Notes under the pieces: generated by a model
Database searches by the model: none
Seen by the model: the letters and a program-made list of their open reading frames with translations, nothing else
What the model was told of the DNA's origin: nothing
Part shown: positions 19,404-28,906 of the stretch, piece by piece
How the letters are laid out: every line of letters starts with the position of its first letter
Numbering within the stretch: the first letter of the stretch is position 1
NCBI GenBank assembly: GCA_947463725.1
Contig: CANHRM010000001.1
Coordinates: 48,906-112,905, forward strand
Length of the DNA: 64,000 nucleotides
Reading direction: 5' to 3'
From: Actinomycetota bacterium
Lineage (GTDB): Bacteria > Actinomycetota > Actinomycetes > Nanopelagicales > Nanopelagicaceae
Translations under genes and position numbers: made by a program

Positions 19404-20401
19404 TAATTTGCCTCCTCAGGATTATGACAGGCAAACGAATGCAGTGATCCGTTCTTATTCAATTCTATTTCTGGAACTACATCGCTACATTTTGCAATTG
19501 CTCTGGTGCAACGAGGATGGAATGCGCATCCCCCAGGAATTGTTGCTAGCGATGGCGGCGTTCCTGTAATCGTAACTAGTCGCTTAGAAGCGCCAGCACC
19601 AATTTTAGGCATCGAAGCAAGAAGAGCCTGAGTGTAAGGATGACGAGGAGATTGCAATACTTCTTTAGTATCGCCAATTTCGACTATACGGCCGCCATAC
19701 ATAATCGCAATCCGGTCTGCGATTGAGGCTGCAACGCCAATATTGTGCGTAATAAGAACTACTGCCATTTTTCGCTCATTGCGAAGTTTCTTAATGAGTT
19801 CAAGCACTGCAACTTGCACAGATGCATCAAGAGCTGTTGTTGGCTCATCTGCAATTAGCAAGGTAGGGCTAAGAGCGATTGCCATTGCAATTACTACGCG
19901 CTGACGTTGGCCGCCAGAGAGTTGGTGTGAAAATTGATTTGCTCTACGTTCAGGATCTGGAATCTGAACTGAATCCAGTAGTTTGACTGCTTCGGCCCAG
20001 GCTTCTGACTTTGACATACCTCTATGAACCGTAAATATTTCTGCAATCTGTGCTCCAACTTTGAAGCAAGGATCTAGAGAGGCAAGTGGATCTTGAAAAA
20101 TTACGCCGATTTTCTCAGCTCTTAATTGACGTAGAGTCTCTTCGCTTCCGCCAAGAATCTCTTCACCTTCAAATTTAATGGATCCAGTTATTTCGGCTGT
20201 GCCTGGTAGCAAACCAGTTGCTGCGTGAACCGAAACAGATTTACCAGCACCAGATTCGCCAAGTATTACAAGTGTTTCTCCTTGGGATACTGACCAATTG
20301 GCTGAACGAATTGCATGGAGTTTTCCTTGAGTGGTATTAAAAAATACATCTAAATTGCTAACTTCAACAATTGGTTTTCCGTTGCTTTGAGACATACCCA
20401 C
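19403..20401 (-). CDS. Oligopeptide/dipeptide ABC transporter ATPase (DppD/OppD type)
   Basis: GESGAGKSV, LSGGQRQRVVIAMAI, IADEPTTALD, C-terminal CAFHPRCTRAIAKC. Confidence 0.94.
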   Translation of the reverse strand: MGMSQSNGKPIVEVSNLDVFFNTTQGKLHAIRSANWSVSQGETLVILGESGAGKSVSVHAATGLLPGTAEITGSIKFEGEEILGGSEETLRQLRAEKIGVIFQDPLASLDPCFKVGAQIAEIFTVHRGMSKSEAWAEAVKLLDSVQIPDPERRANQFSHQLSGGQRQRVVIAMAIALSPTLLIADEPTTALDASVQVAVLELIKKLRNERKMAVVLITHNIGVAASIADRIAIMYGGRIVEIGDTKEVLQSPRHPYTQALLASMPKIGAGASKRLVTITGTPPSLATIPGGCAFHPRCTRAIAKCSDVVPEIELNKNGSLHSFACHNPEEAN

Positions 20402-21307
20402 CTAAATTTTCTTTGTCTGTGGATCGATTCGGTCGCTTAACCAATCACCGAAAACGTTCACGCAAAAAACGGTCAACATGATTGCAAACGCTGGGAATAA
20501 TGCAATCCACCATGCATTTTCAAGGTAATTTCTGCCTTCACTTAGCATCGATCCCCACGTTGGAGTCGACAGAGGAACACCTAACCCTAAGTAGCTCATG
20601 GAACTCTCGGCAATAATGGTCTGAGCAACAATGAAAGTCCACACCACCATCATTGATCCAACTACATTTGGAACTATATGTTGAAAAACTAAACCAAAAC
20701 CTGAGCGACCCGAAGATATTGCGGCTTTGTAAAACTCACTCTCTTTAACAATCAGCGCTTTGGCGTGAGCTAGGCGCGCAAATGGTGTCCAAAGCCAAAT
20801 TACTAAAGTTGTAATAATTGTAGTTAAGCCAGAACCAACAATAGAAACAATTGCGATCGCAACAATTAAAAATGGAAACGCTGTTTGAATGTCAACAACT
20901 CGCAGAATAATTGCCTCTTGCCAACCTCTGAAGTAGGCCGCAATCAGCCCTAAAGCACCACCGATAATCATTGCAAGTGTGGCTGTAATGAGTCCAACTG
21001 CAAACGAAATCTTGCCACCGTGAATTAGGCGACTAAATACATCACGGCCTAGTTGATCGGTGCCAAAATAATAATTTAAATCACCAACTTTTGAAAATGG
21101 AGGCTTAAGTCGAGAAATCAAATCTTGATAACCGGGATCTTGAGCGACCCACAAATTTGCGGTAAAGCTCAAAATTGATGCTATCGCCAAAAGAAAAAGA
21201 CAGATTGGGCCAGCTTGTAAGAAATAGCTTTTTTTGCCGTTAGGAGCGATTTTTGACGCAATCTTAGAACCTAAAAATAGGTTGCCTATTGCCATTTTAG
21301 GTTGCAT
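20402..21307 (-). CDS. ABC transporter permease (DppC type)
   Basis: YYFGTDQLGRDVFSRLIHGGKISFAVG; ESSMSYLGLGVPLSTPTWGSMLSEGR. Confidence 0.94.
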   Translation of the reverse strand: MQPKMAIGNLFLGSKIASKIAPNGKKSYFLQAGPICLFLLAIASILSFTANLWVAQDPGYQDLISRLKPPFSKVGDLNYYFGTDQLGRDVFSRLIHGGKISFAVGLITATLAMIIGGALGLIAAYFRGWQEAIILRVVDIQTAFPFLIVAIAIVSIVGSGLTTIITTLVIWLWTPFARLAHAKALIVKESEFYKAAISSGRSGFGLVFQHIVPNVVGSMMVVWTFIVAQTIIAESSMSYLGLGVPLSTPTWGSMLSEGRNYLENAWWIALFPAFAIMLTVFCVNVFGDWLSDRIDPQTKKI

Positions 21308-21308
21308 T

Positions 21309-22232
21309 TTAATTTACCTTAGCCCTAATTCTTGGATCAATGTAAAGGTAAAGTAAATCGACTATTAGATTCAATAAAACTACCATTACAGCAATTGCAA
21401 AAACGCCTGCTTCAAGTAGCGGGTAATCTCTGGCTTTCACGGCATTAATCATTAGCGAACCGATACCTGGCCACGCAAATACCGCTTCAACAATTACTGC
21501 GCCACCCACAAATTTTCCTAAGTCAATTCCAATTAACGAAAGCATCGGTACTGAGATGTTTCTTAGAATATGTTTGAACCAAATTCGGGCATTTGTAAAA
21601 CCTAATGATTTGCCAGTCCGAACGTAACCTCGATTTAATTCTTCGAGAAAATATGCACGGATTAGTCTGGTGTATCTGGCCATCAAAACAGCTGACAGTG
21701 CAACCGAAGGCATAATGATGCTTAAGCCCGCTTCGTTGCCAAAACTGGGTAACCATCTGAGCCAAACAGAGAAAACTAATATTAGGAAAATTCCGATAAC
21801 AAAGGGTGGAATAGATTGCCCAAGCATGGAAATCGACATAACTGCCTTGCCTGAAAATGAATTGCGTTTAACGGCCGCATAGATTCCAGCTGGTACCGCA
21901 ATGACAATGGCAAGTAAAAATGCTACAAAGCTCAAGTAAAGAGTATTTGGTAGTGCAGCCAAAATTAGCGGCATCGCAGGGAGCAAATAGGTATAGGACT
22001 CACCAAAATTTAGGGTGCACAAATTTTGTAAGAAAGATAAGTACTGCTCAAGGATCGATCTATCTAACCCCAGTGATTGCCTGATAGATGCAATGTTTTC
22101 AGCTGTTGCATCAGAGCCAGCTATCGCTAATGCAGGATCGCCACTCACTCTCACCAAAAAGAAAAGAAGAGTACCGATCCCGATTACTACAAGTATTAGT
22201 TGTAGTAATCGGGATCCTAGTATTCGGATCAT
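21309..22232 (-). CDS. ABC transporter permease (DppB type)
   Basis: LGLDRSILEQYLSFLQ...FGESYTY; VIVEAVFAWPGIGSLMINAVKARDYPLL. Confidence 0.94.
   Translation of the reverse strand: MIRILGSRLLQLILVVIGIGTLLFFLVRVSGDPALAIAGSDATAENIASIRQSLGLDRSILEQYLSFLQNLCTLNFGESYTYLLPAMPLILAALPNTLYLSFVAFLLAIVIAVPAGIYAAVKRNSFSGKAVMSISMLGQSIPPFVIGIFLILVFSVWLRWLPSFGNEAGLSIIMPSVALSAVLMARYTRLIRAYFLEELNRGYVRTGKSLGFTNARIWFKHILRNISVPMLSLIGIDLGKFVGGAVIVEAVFAWPGIGSLMINAVKARDYPLLEAGVFAIAVMVVLLNLIVDLLYLYIDPRIRAKVN
22176..22216 (-). promoter_or_regulatory. Perfect 17-bp inverted repeat with 7-nt loop inside the 5' end of dppB
   Basis: GATCCCGATTACTACAA-GTATTAG-TTGTAGTAATCGGGATC read directly; arms are exact reverse complements. 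Confidence 0.9.
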
Positions 22233-22239
22233 GCTTTAC

Positions 22240-23949
22240 TTACTTATTTCCGATGCTCACCAGGTCAATATTTCCACCTGCGTCGACTGTTAGACGCTCA
22301 AGCGCCTTATTGCCAGCCCAGATGTCAGGAGTATGAATACCCCAGAGAATTGGTGCATCTTCTTTAAGAATAGCTGCAGCCTTGCACAGACGAGAAGTTC
22401 TTGCTGTGCTCTTAACGTCTAGAGCTGCTGCTGCATTTATAGCAACGTCGTAGTTTCGGTTTGAGTAACCGATGTTGCTAGTTGGGTAACCTGTTGTGTA
22501 TCGCTCCATCTGGACAAGTGCATCTAGATCTGGAGAAGAAGACATACGCCACGCAAATAGATCTTTTCGTGGAATAGCTCCGCGTAAGTAATACACATCA
22601 AGATACTTTGAGAACTCGAGAACTTCTACCTTAACTGAGTTCACTGCATCTAATTTTTCAAGCATTTGTGAAATCGCCTGAGCCATAAGAACATCGTTTG
22701 TGATGTAAGCAGTTGAACTTTGGAAAGTTAAGTTCAAAGACTTCTTAGGAATTCCAGCTGCCTTCATCAAATCGTTTGCTTTAGCCAAGTCATATGGGAA
22801 AGCAGTTACAGAGTTACAGAAGCCGGTTAGTCCCTTTGGAATCAATTGCGCTTCAGCCACTTGACCAAGACCGCCATTAATTCCATCAATTAGAGCCTGC
22901 TTATCAACAGCATAGTTAAATGCCTGACGAACTCGCTTATCGGAAAGAGCTCCGGATTTAGCCATCAAGCTCATGATGTAAGTCGCAGGTTCAACGATTG
23001 ACTTGATGTCAAAGTTAGCTGATTTCAAGATAGAAATTGAATCTGTAGGCACCTTAGTAACTACATCAACGCCACCTGAACGCAGGGCTGCCATTCTTGA
23101 GGAATCCTCAGGAATAACTTTGAAAATAATCTTGGTAGCCGAAGGCTTAACGCGAAGCGAATAAGGGTTTGCTTCAAGTGTTAATTGAACGCCAGGTGTG
23201 AAGCTGGTTGCCTTGAATGGGCCGGTTCCAATTGGAGTCTTCCAGAATGTTACTGCGCCCTGTTCCGCAAATAGCTTAGGAGGCAAAATTGGAATAGTTG
23301 AAAGAGTTCTTGGAAGCAAATATCGAGGTGCTGAAGTTGTGATTTTTACTTGGTACTCAGATGCAACTTCAATTTTAGTTATATCTAAAACTTTTGCACG
23401 TAAGCCAGCGTTGTTCTTTGGGTTCATCACATAGTCAAGCGATGCTTTAACTGCATCTGCATTCATAGGTTCACCATTTGGGAACTCTTTACCCTTGATG
23501 ATGTTGAACACCCAAACATCTGGGCGACCCTTTTCTTGGGCCCATGAGTCGGCAGCATTTGGCATCAAGATTGGAGTACCAGTTGATAAATCAACTCGAG
23601 TTAATCCTGAGTAAATTGCTGCGACTACATATGAACGTGGTGGAGCACTTGCTGCATACGCTTCAAGCGTTGCTGGAAGAGCACCAATTCCGATGGTGAT
23701 TGTGCCGCCTGCACCACCGGTGAAATATTTAGTCCAAACTTTGGTTCCGTTGGAGTTAGTCGCGCACACTAGGGCATTTCCATTTACATAATCTTGCACA
23801 AGGAGTGTCGTACACTTTCCGCCAACAGTTGCTACAGTCGTTGCAGCTGAAGAAGGTGCAGCGTTAAACGCACCTACAACTGAAACTGCTAAACAAGAAG
23901 ATAGAAAAACTCCAAGAAACTTATTTTTCATTTTCATATGTCGAGTCAT
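22240..23949 (-). CDS. ABC transporter substrate-binding protein, family 5
   Basis: Signal peptide; DKRVRQAFNYAVDKQALIDGINGGLGQVAEAQLIPKG; operonic with dppBCDF-type genes. Confidence 0.92.
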   Translation of the reverse strand: MTRHMKMKNKFLGVFLSSCLAVSVVGAFNAAPSSAATTVATVGGKCTTLLVQDYVNGNALVCATNSNGTKVWTKYFTGGAGGTITIGIGALPATLEAYAASAPPRSYVVAAIYSGLTRVDLSTGTPILMPNAADSWAQEKGRPDVWVFNIIKGKEFPNGEPMNADAVKASLDYVMNPKNNAGLRAKVLDITKIEVASEYQVKITTSAPRYLLPRTLSTIPILPPKLFAEQGAVTFWKTPIGTGPFKATSFTPGVQLTLEANPYSLRVKPSATKIIFKVIPEDSSRMAALRSGGVDVVTKVPTDSISILKSANFDIKSIVEPATYIMSLMAKSGALSDKRVRQAFNYAVDKQALIDGINGGLGQVAEAQLIPKGLTGFCNSVTAFPYDLAKANDLMKAAGIPKKSLNLTFQSSTAYITNDVLMAQAISQMLEKLDAVNSVKVEVLEFSKYLDVYYLRGAIPRKDLFAWRMSSSPDLDALVQMERYTTGYPTSNIGYSNRNYDVAINAAAALDVKSTARTSRLCKAAAILKEDAPILWGIHTPDIWAGNKALERLTVDAGGNIDLVSIGNK

Positions 23950-23965
23950 TTACCCTAATCCCTTC

Positions 23966-23982
23966 GGAGCAACTATTGCTCC
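23966..23982. promoter_or_regulatory. Perfect palindrome GGAGCAACTATTGCTCC (7+3+7) in the 5' leader of the SBP gene
   Basis: Read directly; 17 nt upstream of the annotated start at 23949. Confidence 0.55.
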
Positions 23983-24053
23983 TAAATTGAATGACCTACC
24001 CCGGAGTTCCGAGATTCGAATGTTAAGAGGCCTGAGCGTGTGCGTCAAGGATT

Positions 24054-24070
24054 ATTCCGACTAGTGGAAT
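24054..24070. promoter_or_regulatory. ATTCCGACTAGTGGAAT, candidate operator related to the 3862/35584 palindromes
   Basis: ATTCC/GGAAT arms and a TAGTG core; about 104 bp upstream of the SBP start. Confidence 0.35.
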
Positions 24071-24073
24071 GGC

Positions 24074-25030
24074 TCAAAAACCTCTTTCGCGCTCAAAAAG
24101 TCCTTGCAATTGACCACCAGATCGCCAGTTCTCCAGATTGTTACAAAACTGATCAATCACTCTTTTTGAGCGCAAAGGTGATCCTCCAGCGATGTGAGGT
24201 GTAATTACCAAATCTTCACGATCATAAATTGTGGAATCGCCACTAATTGGCTCTACCTCGAGTACATCTAATCCCGCTGCCCGTATTTTGCCCTCATCAA
24301 GCAGCCGAAGTAGGTCGTAATGAACCACCAATCCCCCTCTGGAGACATTGATTAAAATCCCAGAATCCTTCATCTTTGACATCAGCTCGTAGTTAAACCA
24401 ACCAACATTCGATGGAGTTAATGGCAGCATCAGGCAGATAACGTCACAACTGGAAATAACACTTTCAATTTGATCTGGGGAAATCAGCTGATCCAAAAAC
24501 TCAGTTGAAATATCCAGGCTAATGTCGATGCCAATTATTTTCTTAAACTCAAAGCCACGTGCTCGCTTGGCAAATGCCTGGCCGGCAGATCCCATGCCAA
24601 TAATTGCGACAACCTTGTCGGTGAATTCCCATTGCTTGCTACGAATTTCTTCGCGGTTTTCCCAACCTGGATTTCGAATTGAATCTGCCACTCCCCTGGT
24701 TATTGATAGCAGAAGAGCAAATGCATGTTCGGCCAGATGTGAACCAACCAAACCTCGGGCAGAAACTAATGAAATGGGACGTTCCCCAATAAAATCAACA
24801 ATCTTATTAACGCCAGCACCAACAGACTGAACCCATTGCAATTCTTTTGGATCATCAAAGAATTCTTTACAAATATCTCCAAATATCACTTGTGCACGTT
24901 TACTTAGTTTGATCGCTTCAGCTTTGTCGCGGGTAAGAATTACTTCTAGTTCACCAGCACTCTTTTGAATCTGAATCAATTCATCATCTGTTACCGGAGA
25001 AATCAAATCTAGCGGATAAATCAAAATCAA
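24074..25030 (-). CDS. D-2-hydroxyacid dehydrogenase (NAD-binding)
   Basis: VAIIGMGSAGQAFAKRARGF, LINVSRGGLVV, GLDVLEVEPI, ITPHIAGGSP. Confidence 0.9.
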   Translation of the reverse strand: MILIYPLDLISPVTDDELIQIQKSAGELEVILTRDKAEAIKLSKRAQVIFGDICKEFFDDPKELQWVQSVGAGVNKIVDFIGERPISLVSARGLVGSHLAEHAFALLLSITRGVADSIRNPGWENREEIRSKQWEFTDKVVAIIGMGSAGQAFAKRARGFEFKKIIGIDISLDISTEFLDQLISPDQIESVISSCDVICLMLPLTPSNVGWFNYELMSKMKDSGILINVSRGGLVVHYDLLRLLDEGKIRAAGLDVLEVEPISGDSTIYDREDLVITPHIAGGSPLRSKRVIDQFCNNLENWRSGGQLQGLFERERGF

Positions 25031-25045
25031 TTTTTACTCCCTAGA

Positions 25046-25648
25046 TCAGCTTTGCAAAATCTTATTTGCTGCTTCGTTATTTAGCATCTCGCCAACTGCG
25101 TAGTCAGCGATAATCCGAGTGTATTCATGGATAGAAGTTGCACTAATCGTCTTATCCTCATGCTTGGCAGGCAGAGTTCCGCATAGATCGGTCAGGAATT
25201 TTACTTTTAAATCTCTGGCTACGGCATCAAAAGCTGTTGCCAATATACATACGTTAAAAGTAAACCCGCTAAGCCATACTTCTTTAACACCACTTTCACT
25301 TAGAACTATATCTAGATCTGTTGCATGAAAAGAGCTGTGTCTTGGTTTATAAATTAAATAGTCCTCTGGCATTATTTCAAGACGTTCATCTATCTCAGCC
25401 CATTCACCAAAAAATGCGGAGTTCATGCCTGCATATTTGGCCGAAGTGCGAACTCCTAGAGATAACTGTGGTCGAATCAATCTACTAACCCAGACAACAG
25501 GTAATTTCTTTATTCGAAATTGTGCAGCCATCGCATTAATACCTTCGATAATTTCAGTGGCACGCTCAACTTCGAAAGGAGCATTCTCTGCAGAGAATCG
25601 TCGAAGTGGATCAACCACCACAAGAGCTATTCCTTGCGAATTATCCAT
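25046..25648 (-). CDS. Isochorismatase-family cysteine hydrolase
   Basis: ALVVVDP, IYKPRHSSFHATDLD, GFTFNVCILATAFDA; D-K-C triad. Confidence 0.88.
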   Translation of the reverse strand: MDNSQGIALVVVDPLRRFSAENAPFEVERATEIIEGINAMAAQFRIKKLPVVWVSRLIRPQLSLGVRTSAKYAGMNSAFFGEWAEIDERLEIMPEDYLIYKPRHSSFHATDLDIVLSESGVKEVWLSGFTFNVCILATAFDAVARDLKVKFLTDLCGTLPAKHEDKTISATSIHEYTRIIADYAVGEMLNNEAANKILQS

Positions 25649-25764
25649 ACGCCAATCATTGCTTTATAAGAAGTAGTTGTCTAGTCTTTATAAAAATATT
25701 TTCCCACAATATTGGAAGAGCGTTAGTGAGCATAAAATTAATATAGTCCTAGGAAATAAGATCT

Positions 25765-27150
25765 ATGAACATTGATTCGCATTCAACTGATCTAATATTC
25801 GCGGAAGAAGCATTGGTTTGGGGTGACCCGAAAAATGTAAGGATGTTCCAAGAAAATTTGCTCAGGCAAAATTTGAAGAGGGTCGCGATTCAGCATCCGG
25901 TTTATTCCAAAGTCATTCGCGAGGACAAAATTGATATTAGTTCAATCTCAACTTTTGCTGACTTAAATAGGCTATTCCCAATCACCACAAAAGAAAGCTT
26001 TCTCTCTAATCCGCTTGATTATGTTTTAACTCCAGATTTAGAGAATCCCAAAGATTATCTAATTTGGGACATGACTTATACGGCTGGAACTAGTGGTGAA
26101 CCTGCGCCCGTGTATCAAACAACATTTGATTTCAAAGCTCTCTTGTTCGCGCAAACAAGAATGGCTGGCCTTCGAGGCATGACTTCGAAAGATAAGATTT
26201 TTAATTTATATCCCCTTGCGCCATACCCACATGGCGGCTGGATTCGGCCGTCTCAAGCGGCAGCGGTTATTGGAGCTTCGGCCGTAGTTGGCATGTCCGG
26301 AAGTACCTCTTCAGTCTTTCCAATAATTAGAAGATTTGAAGAAGTTGTTGATTTAGTCGCAAGCTCAAATCCATCAGTACTTTGGGGTGTACCTAGTTAC
26401 GTTTTAAAGATTCTTCGAGAACTTGAACGGAGAAATCTAAAAGTTCCAGATCTTCGATTGTTAAATGTGAGTGGCGAACCATGTGGCCCGCAATTGCGTA
26501 AGCACCTTAAAGAATCTGCTTCTAGTATTACCGAGAATGAAGTCTTTATCTCCGACAGTTTAGGTGCCACAGAATTACAGTTTTCCTTAGTCGAATGTCC
26601 AAGTGGAAATACTTTCCACAATCCGGTCCCCGAAATTGCCCATGTAAGTGCGGTTGATGAAAACGGTCAAGAAGTAGAAGATGGCCAAACAGGAAAACTA
26701 CAAGTAACTCACTTAAACCGTCGAGGAACCGTATTAATAAAATACTTACTAGGCGACTTAGCTGATATGGACTTCAATCCCTGCCAAAGTTGCGGTTGGA
26801 CAGGCGGAAGTATTGCCAAACATTTAGGACGTGAAGGTAAATTTCTAAAGGTTCGCGGGCAAATGGTTAATTCAAAACTGATTACAGAATGGCTTGAGAC
26901 TTCTGAATTGATTCTTGACTACAAGGTAACAATTTCAAATGAAGCCACAACAGGTTTAGATAAAATCAGTATCGAGGTCGCGACTAAAGAAGGAAGCCTC
27001 TCTAGCGAGGATCAAGAAAGCTTAGTGAAACAGCTAAGTGATATCGCCGGTTTACGAGTAGAAGTATCAGAAACTCCATTTAAGTCAATCTGGATTCCAG
27101 AGGATGGAATGAAACCGAAACGGTTGCGAGATTTACGGGTAGACAACTAG
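25765..27150 (+). CDS. PaaK-like adenylate-forming enzyme, paralog of 16166..17524
   Basis: YTAGTSGEPAPVYQT, SDSLGATELQFSLVEC, CQSCGWTGGSI, MKPKRLRDLR. Confidence 0.82.
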   Translation: MNIDSHSTDLIFAEEALVWGDPKNVRMFQENLLRQNLKRVAIQHPVYSKVIREDKIDISSISTFADLNRLFPITTKESFLSNPLDYVLTPDLENPKDYLIWDMTYTAGTSGEPAPVYQTTFDFKALLFAQTRMAGLRGMTSKDKIFNLYPLAPYPHGGWIRPSQAAAVIGASAVVGMSGSTSSVFPIIRRFEEVVDLVASSNPSVLWGVPSYVLKILRELERRNLKVPDLRLLNVSGEPCGPQLRKHLKESASSITENEVFISDSLGATELQFSLVECPSGNTFHNPVPEIAHVSAVDENGQEVEDGQTGKLQVTHLNRRGTVLIKYLLGDLADMDFNPCQSCGWTGGSIAKHLGREGKFLKVRGQMVNSKLITEWLETSELILDYKVTISNEATTGLDKISIEVATKEGSLSSEDQESLVKQLSDIAGLRVEVSETPFKSIWIPEDGMKPKRLRDLRVDN

Positions 27151-27193
27151 TGTTAGCTGTAGAGTCGTTAGATAAAACAGAAAGCGGTGCAAA

Positions 27194-28042
27194 GTGATTA
27201 TTGATGCAGTTTGCAACATGTTTACTCCTGAAATTTATCAATCACGGCCGGAATGGACCAGAAAATTTCACACCCAAAAAATGAAAGTAGCGGGTGCAGT
27301 TTTAGATGGCGTAACAATTAGCGATCATGTGGAAATGTTGAATCAGGCTGGTATCAGTCAGGCACTACTTATCGCGGCCAAATTGGGTCGACGAGGTTTA
27401 GAAGACTCATGGGAGTTAGATGCTGCGACCGTTGCCGAAGCTTGTTCGGCTGAGCCAGATGTGTTCAAGGGTCTCATTGGAATTAATCCTTTTGATAGCG
27501 TAAAAGGAACAAAAGAATTAGAAATATTTGTTAAGAATTACGGTTTTGTTGGCGCCCATCTTTATCCTCACTGGTTTGAAGAAGCACCAGACTCCCGAAT
27601 CTATTACCCTTTTTACGCAAAATGCATTGAGCTGAACATCCCCATTCAAATGCAGGTTGGCCGCTGTCAACGTTATGCACTTGAGCGCCCTATGCGAAAC
27701 GTGGGATTTCCGGCCGCGATAGATCGAGTAGCTTGTCATTTCCCAGAATTGAAACTCGTTGGAATTCACGTTGGATGGCCATGGACCGAAGAGATGATTT
27801 CAGTTGCCGATAAGCATGAAAATGTCTTTATAGGTATCGACGCTTATGCACCTAAATATTTAGGTGACTCATTAGTTAATTACATTAACTCTTGGGGAAT
27901 GAAGAAAGTTATCTTCGGAACTGACTGGCCGGTAATTCCTTTTGACCGAGCAGTGAAAGAAACTAAGGAATTGAGCTTAAGTCAAGAAGCTATGGATCAT
28001 CTCTTTTATTTGAACACACAGCGAATTTACGGATTGGTGTAG
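27194..28042 (+). CDS. Amidohydrolase-like protein, subfamily B (GTG start)
   Basis: GIHVGWPWTEEM and FGTDWPV motifs; N-terminal HxH absent (IDAVCNMFTPE). Confidence 0.78.
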   Translation: MIIDAVCNMFTPEIYQSRPEWTRKFHTQKMKVAGAVLDGVTISDHVEMLNQAGISQALLIAAKLGRRGLEDSWELDAATVAEACSAEPDVFKGLIGINPFDSVKGTKELEIFVKNYGFVGAHLYPHWFEEAPDSRIYYPFYAKCIELNIPIQMQVGRCQRYALERPMRNVGFPAAIDRVACHFPELKLVGIHVGWPWTEEMISVADKHENVFIGIDAYAPKYLGDSLVNYINSWGMKKVIFGTDWPVIPFDRAVKETKELSLSQEAMDHLFYLNTQRIYGLV

Positions 28043-28045
28043 TCA

Positions 28046-28906
28046 ATGAGCAATTTAATTATTGATGTAAGTGTCCACTTAAGTGACCAATCAGCAAAGG
28101 CTGCCCAAGCAGATTGGGATCGCCCGCTTCTAAACCGGGTCCACACAAAACACACTTTTGGATCAGATCCGATATCAGTTGATGAACAAATTAAGCATAT
28201 GGATGCAGCTGGAATTACAGCTGCGCTATTAGTTGCCACAAAAGTTGGTCGCGCAGGCTTGAAAGGAAGTTGGCGTGTTGACCCAGAGGTTGTGCTCGCG
28301 GCAACGAAAAAATATCCCAAGCGCTTTTTCGGACTTGTAGGTATCGATCCTTTCACCGGAATGACTGGTGTTAAGGAACTTGAGAAGTATGTGGTCGATC
28401 ATGGTTTTGTTGGCGCTCATGTAATTCCGCATTGGTTTGGCATGAGTCCTGATGACGAACGTCTTTTCCCGTTCTACGCCAAATGCCTCGAGCTTGATAT
28501 ACCAATTCAAATCCATATTGGCTCAGCTCTAATTCACACACCTTCACAACAACTGGTCAGCCTTGGAAGTCCTAATAGTCTTGATGAAATTGCATACACG
28601 ATGCCATTTTTGAAGATGGTGGCCACAAATTCAGGTTGGCCATGGGTCGAGGAATTGGTATCAGCTTCTAACAAACATGAAAATATTTATGTTGTTGTCG
28701 ATAAGCATCCAGTAGCTAACCTCGGATGGCCGTTGCTGAATTACATTCAGTCCTGGGGAACAAACCGAGTGCTTTTCGGAGCCGATTTTCCTTCTAGAAA
28801 ATATGAAGAAGTACTGGCCGAGATCGATTCACTCAATCTTCCAGATAAAGCCAAGCCGAGATTATTCGCACAAAATGCGATAGATCTCTACAAATTACCT
28901 TTTTGA
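28046..28906 (+). CDS. Amidohydrolase-like protein, subfamily B
   Basis: Co-linear with 27194 ORF; IDVSVHLSD, IQIHIGSA, ATNSGWPW, FGADFPS. Confidence 0.76.
   Translation: MSNLIIDVSVHLSDQSAKAAQADWDRPLLNRVHTKHTFGSDPISVDEQIKHMDAAGITAALLVATKVGRAGLKGSWRVDPEVVLAATKKYPKRFFGLVGIDPFTGMTGVKELEKYVVDHGFVGAHVIPHWFGMSPDDERLFPFYAKCLELDIPIQIHIGSALIHTPSQQLVSLGSPNSLDEIAYTMPFLKMVATNSGWPWVEELVSASNKHENIYVVVDKHPVANLGWPLLNYIQSWGTNRVLFGADFPSRKYEEVLAEIDSLNLPDKAKPRLFAQNAIDLYKLPF

Noticed and set aside
25695-25713. AATATT-TTCCCAC-AATATT inverted repeat upstream of the second PaaK-like gene
   Set aside because: AATATT is itself palindromic and AT-rich; expected by chance and unrelated to the GTTTC-type sites.
28895-28906. 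Convergent overlap of two amidohydrolase genes
   Set aside because: Both stop codons check out (LYKLPF* and LYKLNSKR*); a short convergent overlap is common in compact genomes and not evidence of a frameshift.
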